From: Candidatus Nitrosopelagicus sp.
GTDB lineage: Archaea; Thermoproteota; Nitrososphaeria; Nitrososphaerales; Nitrosopumilaceae
DNA: 64,000 nucleotides
Assembly (NCBI GenBank): GCA_028344575.1
Contig: JAOMBO010000001.1
Location: 110,221-174,220 of the forward strand
Direction: 5' to 3'
The notes below the pieces were generated by a model. The model ran no database searches and was not told where the DNA came from. It saw only the letters and a list, made by a program, of their open reading frames with translations. Shown here in pieces: positions 39,218 to 49,237 of the stretch. The first letter of the stretch is position 1. Each line of letters opens with the position of its first letter. The position numbers and the translations under genes are program-made.

Positions 39218-39291
39218 TTTATTTAGCTTATGATGTTTCTATGAGCATATTATTGATCTAATTTTATTAATTATACAAATATAGTAAATGA

Positions 39292-39669
39292 ATGGATGAT
39301 TTCGAAAAAGAATATCCGGATTTTGATTGGAAAAATACACCAGCCTATAAACATCCAGGTGGTAAAAATTGTCCATGTCCAAAACATGAATACATCCGAG
39401 AACAGATCAACTTTGCAAAACAGGTCAATGAAGCAGGATCTGATGCTGCACGCGTGACACTCAAGTTTTGTCCAGACCATTATCAAGTTTACATCAAAGA
39501 GGTAATTCCAGCAATGCCACTAAAGTATAAAATTCTCACAAAAATCGCATTAAAAATTGGAGCAATACAGATCGAACATCTAACACATATGCAATCAGAT
39601 TTGTGTTTTTACTGCAAATTTGGTTCAGGTGGACATGGAAGAAAAAGCGAACTTCCACCTATGCCTTAA
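39292..39669 (+). CDS. Cys-rich hypothetical protein (125 aa)
   Basis: 'NCPCPKHEYI', 'LKFCPDHYQVYI', 'LCFYCKFGSGGHG'. Confidence 0.6.
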   Translation: MDDFEKEYPDFDWKNTPAYKHPGGKNCPCPKHEYIREQINFAKQVNEAGSDAARVTLKFCPDHYQVYIKEVIPAMPLKYKILTKIALKIGAIQIEHLTHMQSDLCFYCKFGSGGHGRKSELPPMP

Positions 39670-39902
39670 TTTATTGGACTAATTCTAATTTTTGGTCTAT
39701 GTGGCGTGTCATGATGACATTTCTCACCACATATTGGACACATCTTTCTATCAAGAAATATGCATTGGCAAATGTGTGATTTCATATAACTTTCAGCAGC
39801 AGTAGAGTTTTCACCAGTGCCATTACAAAATGGACATTGAGAATCAATCAATTCAATTGTTCCAACACCCTTACAAACTCCACATGTGTCCGAATCAGTC
39901 AC
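39666..39902 (-). CDS. DnaJ-type zinc-finger-like small protein (GTG start)
   Basis: 'CGVCKGVGTIELIDSQCPFCNGTG' and 'CPICGEKCHH'. Confidence 0.65.
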   Translation of the reverse strand: MTDSDTCGVCKGVGTIELIDSQCPFCNGTGENSTAAESYMKSHICQCIFLDRKMCPICGEKCHHDTPHRPKIRISPIN

Positions 39903-39997
39903 AAACCATATTCAAAAAAAGAGAATTAAACTCTTGCTGTGAGACATAATTGAATATCGAGTTAGGCTTATACCTTCTTTTTGAAAAGGTGTAGCAC

Positions 39998-41434
39998 ATG
40001 CCAATTGAAGATATCCACGAATTAATTGATGTTTTAGAAAAAGCTGGAGAACTGAAAAGAATCTCTACTCAAGTTGATTCAGAATTAGAGTTGGCAGAAA
40101 TCTTACGTCGAACAATGTATGATGAAGGACCTGCATTGCTGTTTGAAAATGTCAAAGGATATGATATGTCGGTGCTGGGTAATGCGTTTGGTTCAATGAA
40201 GAGATTGGAATTATCACTTGAGACGACAGACTTTACTGAAATTGGACAAAGAATTGCAGATATGTCAAAGATGGAAATTCCAAAGGGAATGTTAAATAAA
40301 ATTAAAAAATTACCCGAACTCTCAAAAATGAGTGATTCATTTCCAAGTTTAGAAAAGAACGGTCCTGTAACTGAAGTAATAAAAGAAAATCCTACTTTTG
40401 ATGACATACCAATTCTAAAATCATTTCATAAAGATGCAGGAAAATTCATTACATTTGGTTTAACTGCAACAAAACATCCTGAAACAGGAATTAGAAATTT
40501 GGGCGTATATAGAATTCAGATTGTGGACAGTACTCACGCCTTAATGCACTGGCAAAAACACAAGAGAGGTGCAGAACATCATGATATGAGAAAATCTACC
40601 AAAACAGAAGTTGCAATTATAATTGGAGGTGAACCTGCAACCGTTTTTTCAGCAGTCGCACCTGTTCCAGAAGGATTAGACAAGTATCTGTTTGCAGGAA
40701 TTACAAGAAAAAAAGGTATCAAAATGGTAAAGTGTAAAACAATCGATGTAGAGGTTCCTGCAAATGCAGAGATTGTTTTGGAAGGATATGTTGATTCGGC
40801 AGATATCCGAGATGAAGGGCCATTTGGTGATCATACAGGATATTATACACCAAAAGAACCATTTCCAACTTTTACATTAACTGGAATTATGCAAAGAAAG
40901 AATCCAATCTATCTAACAACAGTTGTTGGAAAACCAATTTTAGAAGATGCATACATTGGCAAAGTAATTGCAAGCTCATTTTTACCAATGATTAGAATGT
41001 TCCATCCAGAAGTTGTAGACTTTGAAATGCCAGCAGCGGGATGGTTCCAAGGATTGGCAATAATTTCTATAAAGAAAAGATATCCGGGACAAGCAAAAAA
41101 AGTTATGATGGGATTATGGGGAATGGGACAACTAGCATTAACAAAAATGTTTGTCGTAGTAGATGAAGATGTAAATGTTCATGACATGAATGATGTTATC
41201 TGGGCAATTACAACCAGAACAGATGCTGCAAGAGATATTACAATTATAGATAGAACGCCAACAGATACCCTAGATCCTGCATCACCAATAGTGAATCTAG
41301 GCTCAAAATTAGGAATTGATGCAACACAAAAAACAGCAGAAGAAGGATTTGAGAGAGAAATTCAAGAAAAAGTGGAAGTGGATGATGAAACGAAAAAGTT
41401 AGTTGATTCTAGATGGTCCGAATATGGAATTTAA
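39998..41434 (+). CDS. ubiD: UbiD-family prenylated-FMN decarboxylase
   Basis: 'EGPALLFENVKGYD', 'EGPFGDHTGYYTP', 'TRTDAARDITIIDRTPTDTLDPASP'. Confidence 0.93.
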   Translation: MPIEDIHELIDVLEKAGELKRISTQVDSELELAEILRRTMYDEGPALLFENVKGYDMSVLGNAFGSMKRLELSLETTDFTEIGQRIADMSKMEIPKGMLNKIKKLPELSKMSDSFPSLEKNGPVTEVIKENPTFDDIPILKSFHKDAGKFITFGLTATKHPETGIRNLGVYRIQIVDSTHALMHWQKHKRGAEHHDMRKSTKTEVAIIIGGEPATVFSAVAPVPEGLDKYLFAGITRKKGIKMVKCKTIDVEVPANAEIVLEGYVDSADIRDEGPFGDHTGYYTPKEPFPTFTLTGIMQRKNPIYLTTVVGKPILEDAYIGKVIASSFLPMIRMFHPEVVDFEMPAAGWFQGLAIISIKKRYPGQAKKVMMGLWGMGQLALTKMFVVVDEDVNVHDMNDVIWAITTRTDAARDITIIDRTPTDTLDPASPIVNLGSKLGIDATQKTAEEGFEREIQEKVEVDDETKKLVDSRWSEYGI

Positions 41435-42549
41435 CGCATAGATACTGTTTCGTAAAAATTATCACGTTCTTCAGCAGAATAACCAATTTGCTTAATTGAA
41501 TCAATGATTCGTGTGTCGGTTAATTCAGTGGAGCGAGCACCAGTACAAGAAACAACTTCTTCGCCAATTAAGGTTCCACCAAAATCATCAGAACCATATT
41601 GTAATGCTAATTGTGCCATACCAACACCATTTGTTAACCAAGATGATTGTATATGATCAATTAAACCATCGAATATTATTCTAGAAATTGCAATCATTTT
41701 TAGTAACTGTATTCCTCCAGCACCAGTTGTGACGGTTCCTTCTTTTTGCATTAAGGTGTTATTTGGTTCAAAACTCCATGGAATAAATGCCATAAATCCA
41801 TTAAGATTTTTTTGTAGTTTGGCAATTTTATCATAATGCTCCACAATATCATTATCAGTTTCAACATGACCATACATCATTGTTGCCGAAGCAGGCAATC
41901 CAAGTTCAAAAGATTCTTTCATTATTCTAATCCAATCATCGCTGTCAATTTTTTTTGGACTAATAATTTCTTTAACAGAATCAGTTAAAATTTCAGCACC
42001 TGCACCAGGAACAGATTGTAATCCTGCATCTTTTAATCTTGATAGAATTTCTTTTGTTGATGATTTCTCAACAGTAGCAATCATATCAATTTCAGATGTA
42101 GATAATCCATGTACACCGACCATTGGGAATTTTGAACGAATCATTTTAAATGAATCTTCATAATATTCAATTCCAAGTTTAGGGTTATGACCACCTTGAA
42201 TTAGGACTTGCCTGATTTTGAACATGTCCCAACCAGTTTTGACTCTTGCTTCAATTTCATCTAAAGTTAAGGTGTATGCTTCTTCATGATTAGGAGGTCT
42301 GTAAAATGCACAAAATTTACAATCAGTGATACAGACGTTAGTATAATTCAAAATAATGTTATTTACAAAAGATACTTTTTTCCCAAATTTTTTTCGAGTT
42401 ATATTTCCAGCAACTAATCCCATTAGATACACATCATCAGATTTCAGTAATCTTAGATAATCTTCTTTTTTTGGTCTGATACCATTAAGGGAGTTTTCTA
42501 GAATATCTCCAATTTCACTAGAGTGGATTTGTTGCGTTAATTGACTCAA
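41431..42549 (-). CDS. Radical SAM enzyme, MqnC/CofH superfamily (MqnC-like); TTG start
   Basis: 'NYTNVCITDCKFCAFYRPP', 'VPGAGAEIL', 'GGTLIGEEVV'. Confidence 0.85.
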   Translation of the reverse strand: MSQLTQQIHSSEIGDILENSLNGIRPKKEDYLRLLKSDDVYLMGLVAGNITRKKFGKKVSFVNNIILNYTNVCITDCKFCAFYRPPNHEEAYTLTLDEIEARVKTGWDMFKIRQVLIQGGHNPKLGIEYYEDSFKMIRSKFPMVGVHGLSTSEIDMIATVEKSSTKEILSRLKDAGLQSVPGAGAEILTDSVKEIISPKKIDSDDWIRIMKESFELGLPASATMMYGHVETDNDIVEHYDKIAKLQKNLNGFMAFIPWSFEPNNTLMQKEGTVTTGAGGIQLLKMIAISRIIFDGLIDHIQSSWLTNGVGMAQLALQYGSDDFGGTLIGEEVVSCTGARSTELTDTRIIDSIKQIGYSAEERDNFYETVSMR

Positions 42550-42653
42550 TCACAATCTATCGTTTGAGATTAATATTTAATTCTTAGATAAAAAATGAGC
42601 CTAAATTTGCATTTTTGGCAATTTTTAAGTATGGTATACCAAAGATATCACTA

Positions 42654-43439
42654 ATGGCAACAGGTACAGAAATTCGACTAAGTAAGATTATGCGAAAAGG
42701 TAAGATGCTTTGCATTCCAATGGATCATGGAATTTCCAATGGGCCTATTGAGGGATTAGAAAAACCACATGACGTAATTTACAAATGTGAAAATCATGGA
42801 TTGACAAGCATCATAATTAACAAAGGAATTATCAAGACATTACCAAGACCAACTAAAGTTGGAATTTTAGCCCACTTTTCATCTAGTACCGCATTATCAT
42901 TAGCACCAAACAGAAAAATGCTTACAGGTTCTGTGAAAGAAGCAATACGATTAGGAGCAGATGGAGTTTCATTACACATCAATATTGGCGGTAAGGAAGA
43001 ACCAGAGATGGTTGAACAGTTAGGAAAAATTTCAGAAGAATGTCACGAATGGAATGTTCCATTACTTGCAATGATGTATCCTAGAGGAGAAAATGTCAAA
43101 GACCCACATGATCCAGAAGTTGTTGCACATACTGCGAGAATTGGTGCAGAATGTGGTGCAGATATTGTTAAAACATTGTACACAGGAGATATTGATTCAT
43201 TCAAAAAAGTAACAGAGAGTATACCTGTTCCAGTGGTAATTGCAGGCGGTCCAAAATCAAAAACAGATTTGGATATTTTACAAATGACTGAAGATGCAAT
43301 GACTGCAGGTGCGAAAGGAGTTACTTATGGCAGAAATATCTTTGCACATAAAACACCAGATAAGATGGTAGAAGCATTGGCAGGAATAATTTTCAGAAAA
43401 GAAACTGCAAAAGAAATGGCAAAGAAAATTGGCAACTGA
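42654..43439 (+). CDS. ADH synthase (2-amino-3,7-dideoxy-D-threo-hept-6-ulosonate synthase), DhnA-type aldolase
   Basis: 'CIPMDHGISNGPIEGL', 'KTLYTGDIDSFKKV', 'VVIAGGPK'; first gene of aro block. Confidence 0.9.
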   Translation: MATGTEIRLSKIMRKGKMLCIPMDHGISNGPIEGLEKPHDVIYKCENHGLTSIIINKGIIKTLPRPTKVGILAHFSSSTALSLAPNRKMLTGSVKEAIRLGADGVSLHINIGGKEEPEMVEQLGKISEECHEWNVPLLAMMYPRGENVKDPHDPEVVAHTARIGAECGADIVKTLYTGDIDSFKKVTESIPVPVVIAGGPKSKTDLDILQMTEDAMTAGAKGVTYGRNIFAHKTPDKMVEALAGIIFRKETAKEMAKKIGN

Positions 43440-44487
43440 TAAACTTTTGATTGTCCAACCAAAGGTTGGAAAAAATCAATTAAATAAATTTATAAAAAAT
43501 TTAGAGAATGAAGGTGTAAAACATATCTATGCAGATCCTAAACTAATTATGGATAAAAAAAATAAAATGAAAACTGTCTTTACGACATCTAACGCAGATT
43601 ATGTGGTTCTTGGTAAAGATGGAAAAAAGGTAAAAGGTAAAAAAAATGGAAAACAGTTCAAGATCTTATCAAATAAAGATATTGATGGAGTTTATGAAAC
43701 TGCAAAAAAAGGACTTGATTTTGTCATAATTGAGGTAAAAGATTGGAAGATAATTCCTCTAGAGAACATTATAGCAAAATTACATAAAATTCACACAAAA
43801 ATATTCACAATAGCAAAAAATCAAAAGGAAGTTAGAAAGATGTTTTCAATTCTAGATGTTGGAGTTGATGGCGTAATCTTCCAAACAGGTTCAATAGGCG
43901 AAGTGCAAGAAACTTTGGTAAATCTTGGAACAAAGAGTTTTGATTTGAAAACGGCAAAAATAACAGAAATTCAAGAGGTTGGAGATGGAGAACGAGTTTG
44001 TGTCGATACAGCATCGATGTTGCACAAAGGAGAAGGAATGTTAATTGGAAGTAGAGCAAACTTCATGTTCTTAGTTCATAACGAATCAGTTGGCTCATCA
44101 TTCACATCACCAAGACCATTTAGAGTTAATGCAGGGGCGGTTCATTGTTATACATTATCACCAGATGGAAATACAAAATATCTATCAGAATTAGAAACAG
44201 GTAGCGAAGTGCTAATTCTTAATTCTAAAGGAAAAGCAAGAAGAGCAGCTATTGGGAGATGTAAAATTGAAAAACGACCAATGCTTTTGATTAAAGCAAA
44301 AGTGGGAAACGAAGTAGGTGGCATTATAGCACAAGATGCAGAAACTATACGATTTGTAAAGGCAAATGGACAATTAGTATCGGTAACACACCTCAAAAAA
44401 GGTGATTCAGTTTTGGCATTTTCTAAAGAAGCAAGTGGAAGACACTTTGGAATGGAAGTAGCCGACGAATATATTCTCGAAAAATAA
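43429..44487 (+). CDS. 3-dehydroquinate synthase II (archaeal type); TTG start
   Basis: 'DVGVDGVIFQTGSIGE', 'GSRANFMFLVHNESVGSSFTSPRPFRVNAGAVHCY'. Confidence 0.95.
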   Translation: MATDKLLIVQPKVGKNQLNKFIKNLENEGVKHIYADPKLIMDKKNKMKTVFTTSNADYVVLGKDGKKVKGKKNGKQFKILSNKDIDGVYETAKKGLDFVIIEVKDWKIIPLENIIAKLHKIHTKIFTIAKNQKEVRKMFSILDVGVDGVIFQTGSIGEVQETLVNLGTKSFDLKTAKITEIQEVGDGERVCVDTASMLHKGEGMLIGSRANFMFLVHNESVGSSFTSPRPFRVNAGAVHCYTLSPDGNTKYLSELETGSEVLILNSKGKARRAAIGRCKIEKRPMLLIKAKVGNEVGGIIAQDAETIRFVKANGQLVSVTHLKKGDSVLAFSKEASGRHFGMEVADEYILEK

Positions 44488-45149
44488 TGAAGTATAAGAC
44501 CTGCGTATCAATTGGCGAGAAGAATCCAAAGAAACTCAAAATAATTCTAAAAAAAGCACTTTCAAAATCAGATTTTGCTGAAATACGATTTGATTATTTG
44601 AAAAAATCAGACATTCCAATTGTTTTGGAAAACTCCAAAAAAAGTCTATCAAGATGCGTATGTACATTGCGACCAAAATCAGAAGGAGGGTTATTTACTG
44701 GAAGAGAAGATGAAAGAAAATCAATTTTACGATTAATTGCAGAATATAATCCATTTTTACTTGATGTTGAATTTAATACAATTCAAAAAGACAAGAAACT
44801 AGCATCATATCTTAAAAAATCTAAATGTAAATTATTAATTTCATGGCATGACTTTAAAAAAACACCTAATGAATCATGCCTAAAATCTAGATTCAAGAAG
44901 ATGGAAAAATTTTCAAATGTTGTGAAGATTGTGACTGTTGCAAAGAATGTATCTGATGCTTCAAGATTACTTACACTTTATTCCATTAAATCAAAAAATA
45001 AGATGGTAGCATTTTGCATGGGAGATCAGGGTAAATTTTCAAGAATACTATGTTTACATTTAGGAAGTCCATTTACGTATGTGTCATTGGGAAAAGCAAT
45101 TGCTCCAGGACAATTTAGCGTTGATGAGATAAAATCATTACAGAATTAA
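44487..45149 (+). CDS. aroD: 3-dehydroquinate dehydratase, type I
   Basis: 'EIRFDYL', 'CTLRPKSEGGLFTGREDERKSIL', 'LLISWHDFKKTP'. Confidence 0.93.
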   Translation: MKYKTCVSIGEKNPKKLKIILKKALSKSDFAEIRFDYLKKSDIPIVLENSKKSLSRCVCTLRPKSEGGLFTGREDERKSILRLIAEYNPFLLDVEFNTIQKDKKLASYLKKSKCKLLISWHDFKKTPNESCLKSRFKKMEKFSNVVKIVTVAKNVSDASRLLTLYSIKSKNKMVAFCMGDQGKFSRILCLHLGSPFTYVSLGKAIAPGQFSVDEIKSLQN

Positions 45150-46222
45150 GTGGTAGTTGCAATTGCCACAGCACTATACTTTCCAGTTCCAGAGTAATTT
45201 TCTGCTGCCACTCTAAAATAATATGTTGTAGAATCATCAAGACCATCAACAATATCAGTTACTGCATCACTTGCAGTATGAGAAAATGTAGTCCATGGTC
45301 CATGAAAATTAGTACTGTATTCTATTCGGTAATCAGTTATGCCTTTAACTCCCGAGGGAGCAGTCCATGTTAATGTTACTTGATCATTACCAGCAGTAGC
45401 AGTCAAACCCCCAGGCGCCCTAACAGCAGAGCCTGCATTATATGCATAAGCAGAAGCTTGGCCATAAAACTGATAGATTTTTTCTACAGTTTGATTATCT
45501 AGAGTTGCAGTTATCTCAACAGTGTATAAATTACCAATCATCCATAATGTGCCTTTTTGATTGGTTTCACGTGCCAATGTTTCATAACGTAAAAATCCAT
45601 CTTTAGTATTTCCAGTAAAAGTATGAATTAATTCTTCTTCATTACTCAAAGAGATGTCTATAGTAACATTATCCATTGTATACGCAGCATTTCTGTTAAA
45701 GTTTGGTGAAGCATTAGGATATTTATCAGCATCAAAAATTAAAACATCTAAAACAAATTTTCCATCAGCATGAACATGGTTGTATCCCTCTAACAACATT
45801 AGAAGAGGTGTTCCAGTTACAATTGGAGTTTTAGAAATTTCTTCAATAGTTTCATCCTCAATCGTTTCGGGACTCGATGCATCAACTTCGATAAGTCCAA
45901 TTTCAATCAAATACTTCATCGCATTGATAAAACCAGAATCTGGGATTTTACCATCTGCCCACCATCCAGCAGTATTTCTAACCCAATCTGGGATAATTTT
46001 ATCAGGACCAGAAGGACCAGGTTCTGTTGGAGGAATGTAGATAATTCCTTCATTTATCAGAAATTCAAGACCATTTGTAAATTCAGTTTGAGAAATTTGT
46101 CTTTCTGACCACCATGAAGCATTATTTTTTACCCATTCAGGTATGCCTTCAGAGAACGAGAAGGGAATTAAAGAAACCCCAATTAATAAAATAATCAAGA
46201 AAGGAAGTTTATCCATACTCAT
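45146..46222 (-). CDS. Secreted protein with two WW-type repeats and a C-terminal fibronectin type III domain
   Basis: 'IPEWVKNNASWWSERQISQTEF', 'IPDWVRNTAGWWADGKIPDSGF'; FN3 'APGGLTATAGNDQVTLTWTAPSG...YYFRVAAEN'. Confidence 0.85.
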   Translation of the reverse strand: MSMDKLPFLIILLIGVSLIPFSFSEGIPEWVKNNASWWSERQISQTEFTNGLEFLINEGIIYIPPTEPGPSGPDKIIPDWVRNTAGWWADGKIPDSGFINAMKYLIEIGLIEVDASSPETIEDETIEEISKTPIVTGTPLLMLLEGYNHVHADGKFVLDVLIFDADKYPNASPNFNRNAAYTMDNVTIDISLSNEEELIHTFTGNTKDGFLRYETLARETNQKGTLWMIGNLYTVEITATLDNQTVEKIYQFYGQASAYAYNAGSAVRAPGGLTATAGNDQVTLTWTAPSGVKGITDYRIEYSTNFHGPWTTFSHTASDAVTDIVDGLDDSTTYYFRVAAENYSGTGKYSAVAIATTT

Positions 46223-46307
46223 TCTTCTATTCGGTAGAATTAATTTTTACTATGAAAATTTTTTTTACCAATGAATAGGTTATATCAATCTAAATTGAAT
46301 TGAAGAT

Positions 46308-47129
46308 ATGTTGAAGACATATGCAGTAATTGGAGACCCAATTGAGCATTCATTATCCCCAACAATTCATAATGCAGCATATAGAGAATTGCAGCTGGAA
46401 TGTACATACATTGCATATAGAGTGGTACAAGGAGATTTAGCCACAGGTATAGAATCATTAAAAAAAATCAAAATTTCAGGATTTAATGTAACAATACCGC
46501 ATAAAATTGAAATGATGAATTATTTAGATAATGTAGATGATAATTGTAAAAAAATTGGAGCAGTGAATACTGTTCTTAATGATGATGGAATACTAAGAGG
46601 GTTTAATACAGATATGGATGGATTCTTAGAGCCAATAAAAAGAAAAGAAATTAGTATAAAAAATTCAAAAATTTTATTGCTTGGTGCAGGAGGAGCAGCA
46701 AGAGCAATTGTAACAGGATTTCAAAAAGAAAATGCCAAAGATATTACAATTATCAATAGAACAAAAAGTAAGTGCGATGAATTAGTAAAATTTTCAAATG
46801 AATTGGGATTAAATGCAATTTCAAAAACAATTGATGAGATGAGTGAGTTAGATTCTGAATTTGATTTTATAGTAAATGCGTCATCATTAGGGCTAAAAAA
46901 TGAGGAAAGTATCATACCAGAAAAATTTTTGAATGAGCAAACAACAGTATATGATATAGTTTACAAACCAGTAAAAACCGATTTGATAAATAGAGCAAAA
47001 AGAAAAGACTGTAAAATTATTTTTGGATATGAAATGCTTCTTGGACAAGCAATACGTTCATTTGAAATTTGGTTGGATAAAAAAGCACCATATGAAATAA
47101 TGAAAAGATCTATTTTAGGAGGATTTTGA
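46308..47129 (+). CDS. aroE: Shikimate dehydrogenase
   Basis: 'YAVIGDPIEHSLSPTIHNAAY', 'GFNVTIPHK', 'LLGAGGAARAI'. Confidence 0.97.
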   Translation: MLKTYAVIGDPIEHSLSPTIHNAAYRELQLECTYIAYRVVQGDLATGIESLKKIKISGFNVTIPHKIEMMNYLDNVDDNCKKIGAVNTVLNDDGILRGFNTDMDGFLEPIKRKEISIKNSKILLLGAGGAARAIVTGFQKENAKDITIINRTKSKCDELVKFSNELGLNAISKTIDEMSELDSEFDFIVNASSLGLKNEESIIPEKFLNEQTTVYDIVYKPVKTDLINRAKRKDCKIIFGYEMLLGQAIRSFEIWLDKKAPYEIMKRSILGGF

Positions 47130-47983
47130 TGACACAAGTAGTAGCAAAAGTATATGGCGCAGTATCTATAGTAAATGCAATTGCTATAGGTAAAGGATCA
47201 ACATTAGGAATTGATACATTTGTAGAAACTACATTAACAAAAAAAGAAGGCCATGGAATTCACATAACATCAGAAAATAAAACAATAAGTTCACGCTTAA
47301 TAAATAAACTAATTGAAAATATGATTCCAAAGAAAATTTTAGATAACACAAAATTAGATTTAGATTTTAAATCAAATATACCAACAGGATATGGATTAAA
47401 AAGCTCAAGTGCAATTTCGTCTGCAGTGGTATTATCGTGTGCAAAAGCATTTGGAAAGACCATGAGTGATGAGGAAGTTTTGAAATTGGGGGCAAAAACC
47501 TCGATTCAGACAAAAGTCAGCATAACTGGCGCCTACGATGATGCATGTGCATGTCATTTTGGAGGTTTTAATGTAACAGATAATTTAAAAATGAAATTAG
47601 TACATAGAGAATTAGCCCCAAAAGAATTACAGGCAATAATATTTTTACCAAAATCACGGAAAAGAGGTAATTTAAAAAAATTAAAATATTTTAAAAATGC
47701 TTTTGAAAAATCATGGCAATTAGCAAAAAATTCAGATTATTGGAATGCAGCAATACTAAATGGAATTGCGACAACAGCAATTTTGAATTCAGAACCAGAT
47801 TTAATCATGAGATTAATGGAAAAAGGTGCACTATGTTCAACAATTTCAGGTAATGGTCCTTCAATAATGGCAATTACAAATAAAAAGAATAAATCAAGAG
47901 TTCAAAAAGAATTTTCAGGACTAGATGGAAAAATAATGGTATCTAACATCAATAACAAAAAGGCATATGTTCATGAACTGTAA
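47126..47983 (+). CDS. Shikimate kinase, archaeal GHMP type
   Basis: 'IPTGYGLKSSSAISSAVVLSCAKAFG', 'TGAYDDACACHFGG', 'SGNGPSIMAI'. Confidence 0.95.
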   Translation: MMTQVVAKVYGAVSIVNAIAIGKGSTLGIDTFVETTLTKKEGHGIHITSENKTISSRLINKLIENMIPKKILDNTKLDLDFKSNIPTGYGLKSSSAISSAVVLSCAKAFGKTMSDEEVLKLGAKTSIQTKVSITGAYDDACACHFGGFNVTDNLKMKLVHRELAPKELQAIIFLPKSRKRGNLKKLKYFKNAFEKSWQLAKNSDYWNAAILNGIATTAILNSEPDLIMRLMEKGALCSTISGNGPSIMAITNKKNKSRVQKEFSGLDGKIMVSNINNKKAYVHEL

Positions 47984-49235
47984 AATTCAAAAATCTAAAT
48001 TATATGGGAGAATAATATGTCCATCTAATAAAAGTTATACGCATAGAGCAATATTTCTTGCAGCATTATCAGATGGAAAAAGTATTGTAAAGAAAATTCT
48101 ACGTTCTAATGATACTCTAGCTACAATTAGTGCATGTAGAGGATTTGGAATTGAAGTAGAAGAAGAAGAAGATAGAGTTACAATTAACAATACAATCAAT
48201 TCGACTGTCGAAAATTCAATCATAAATGCTGAGAACTCAGGAACAACTATTAGAATTGCAATTGCAGTTGCTGCATTATCAGGAGGAAATACAACACTTA
48301 CGGGAGATGAAAGTTTGAGAAAAAGGCCCATGCAACCAATTTTAGATTCTTTAGAAACAATGGGCGTAAAAACTGAATCTAATGATGGAAAACCACCAAT
48401 ACGCATTAACGGTAAAATCAATGGAAATGAAATTAACATAAAAGGAGAAATTTCTAGTCAATTTATTTCGGCATTAATGATTATTGCACCAAGATTACCA
48501 GAAGGATTAACAATTAATGTTGAAGGTGAATTAGTATCAAAGCCATATGTCGATTTAACAATTGCAATTATGAAAAAATTTGGTGTGAAAGTAGAGACTG
48601 AAGAAAAATATAAGAAGTATAAAGTTACACATCAAATTTACAAACCAACGACATTTTCAATTCCATCTGATTTTTCTAATCTGGCACTACTTTTAGCGGC
48701 AAATGTTTTGTTAGGTGATGGATTAAAAATCGAGATAAATTTAGGGGATATGCCACAAGGTGATGAAGCAATTGTGGATATTTTAGAAAAATTAGGAGTA
48801 AATGTGACACTAGAAGATGACATCATAACAACGAAATCTCCAATATTATTGAAAGGTGGAAAATTTGATTTATCAAATACTCCGGATCTCTTACCAGCAA
48901 TAGCAATTCTAGCATTAAAATCAGAAAAACCAATTGAGCTGTTTAATGTAAAACATGCAAGATACAAAGAAACAGATAGGATAGCAATAATGTCAAGAGA
49001 ATTAAAAAAAATAGGATTGGATGTAGAAGAAAAAGAAGATGGAATGATTTTGAAGAAATCCAAGGAGATACAGTCTGCAGAATTAAATTCAGAAAATGAT
49101 CATAGATTATTTATGGCATTTTCAATAGTAGGAATGTTTGTAGGAGATTGTACAGTTTCAGATCCAAATTCAGTAAAAGTTTCATATCCAAGATTTATTT
49201 CAGATATGAAAAATGTTGGTGCAGATTTCAAATAA
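47967..49235 (+). CDS. aroA: 3-phosphoshikimate 1-carboxyvinyltransferase (EPSP synthase)
   Basis: 'PSNKSYTHRAIFLAALSDG', 'NSGTTIRI', 'KRPMQPILDSLETMG'. Confidence 0.97.
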   Translation: MFMNCKIQKSKLYGRIICPSNKSYTHRAIFLAALSDGKSIVKKILRSNDTLATISACRGFGIEVEEEEDRVTINNTINSTVENSIINAENSGTTIRIAIAVAALSGGNTTLTGDESLRKRPMQPILDSLETMGVKTESNDGKPPIRINGKINGNEINIKGEISSQFISALMIIAPRLPEGLTINVEGELVSKPYVDLTIAIMKKFGVKVETEEKYKKYKVTHQIYKPTTFSIPSDFSNLALLLAANVLLGDGLKIEINLGDMPQGDEAIVDILEKLGVNVTLEDDIITTKSPILLKGGKFDLSNTPDLLPAIAILALKSEKPIELFNVKHARYKETDRIAIMSRELKKIGLDVEEKEDGMILKKSKEIQSAELNSENDHRLFMAFSIVGMFVGDCTVSDPNSVKVSYPRFISDMKNVGADFK

Positions 49236-49237
49236 TT

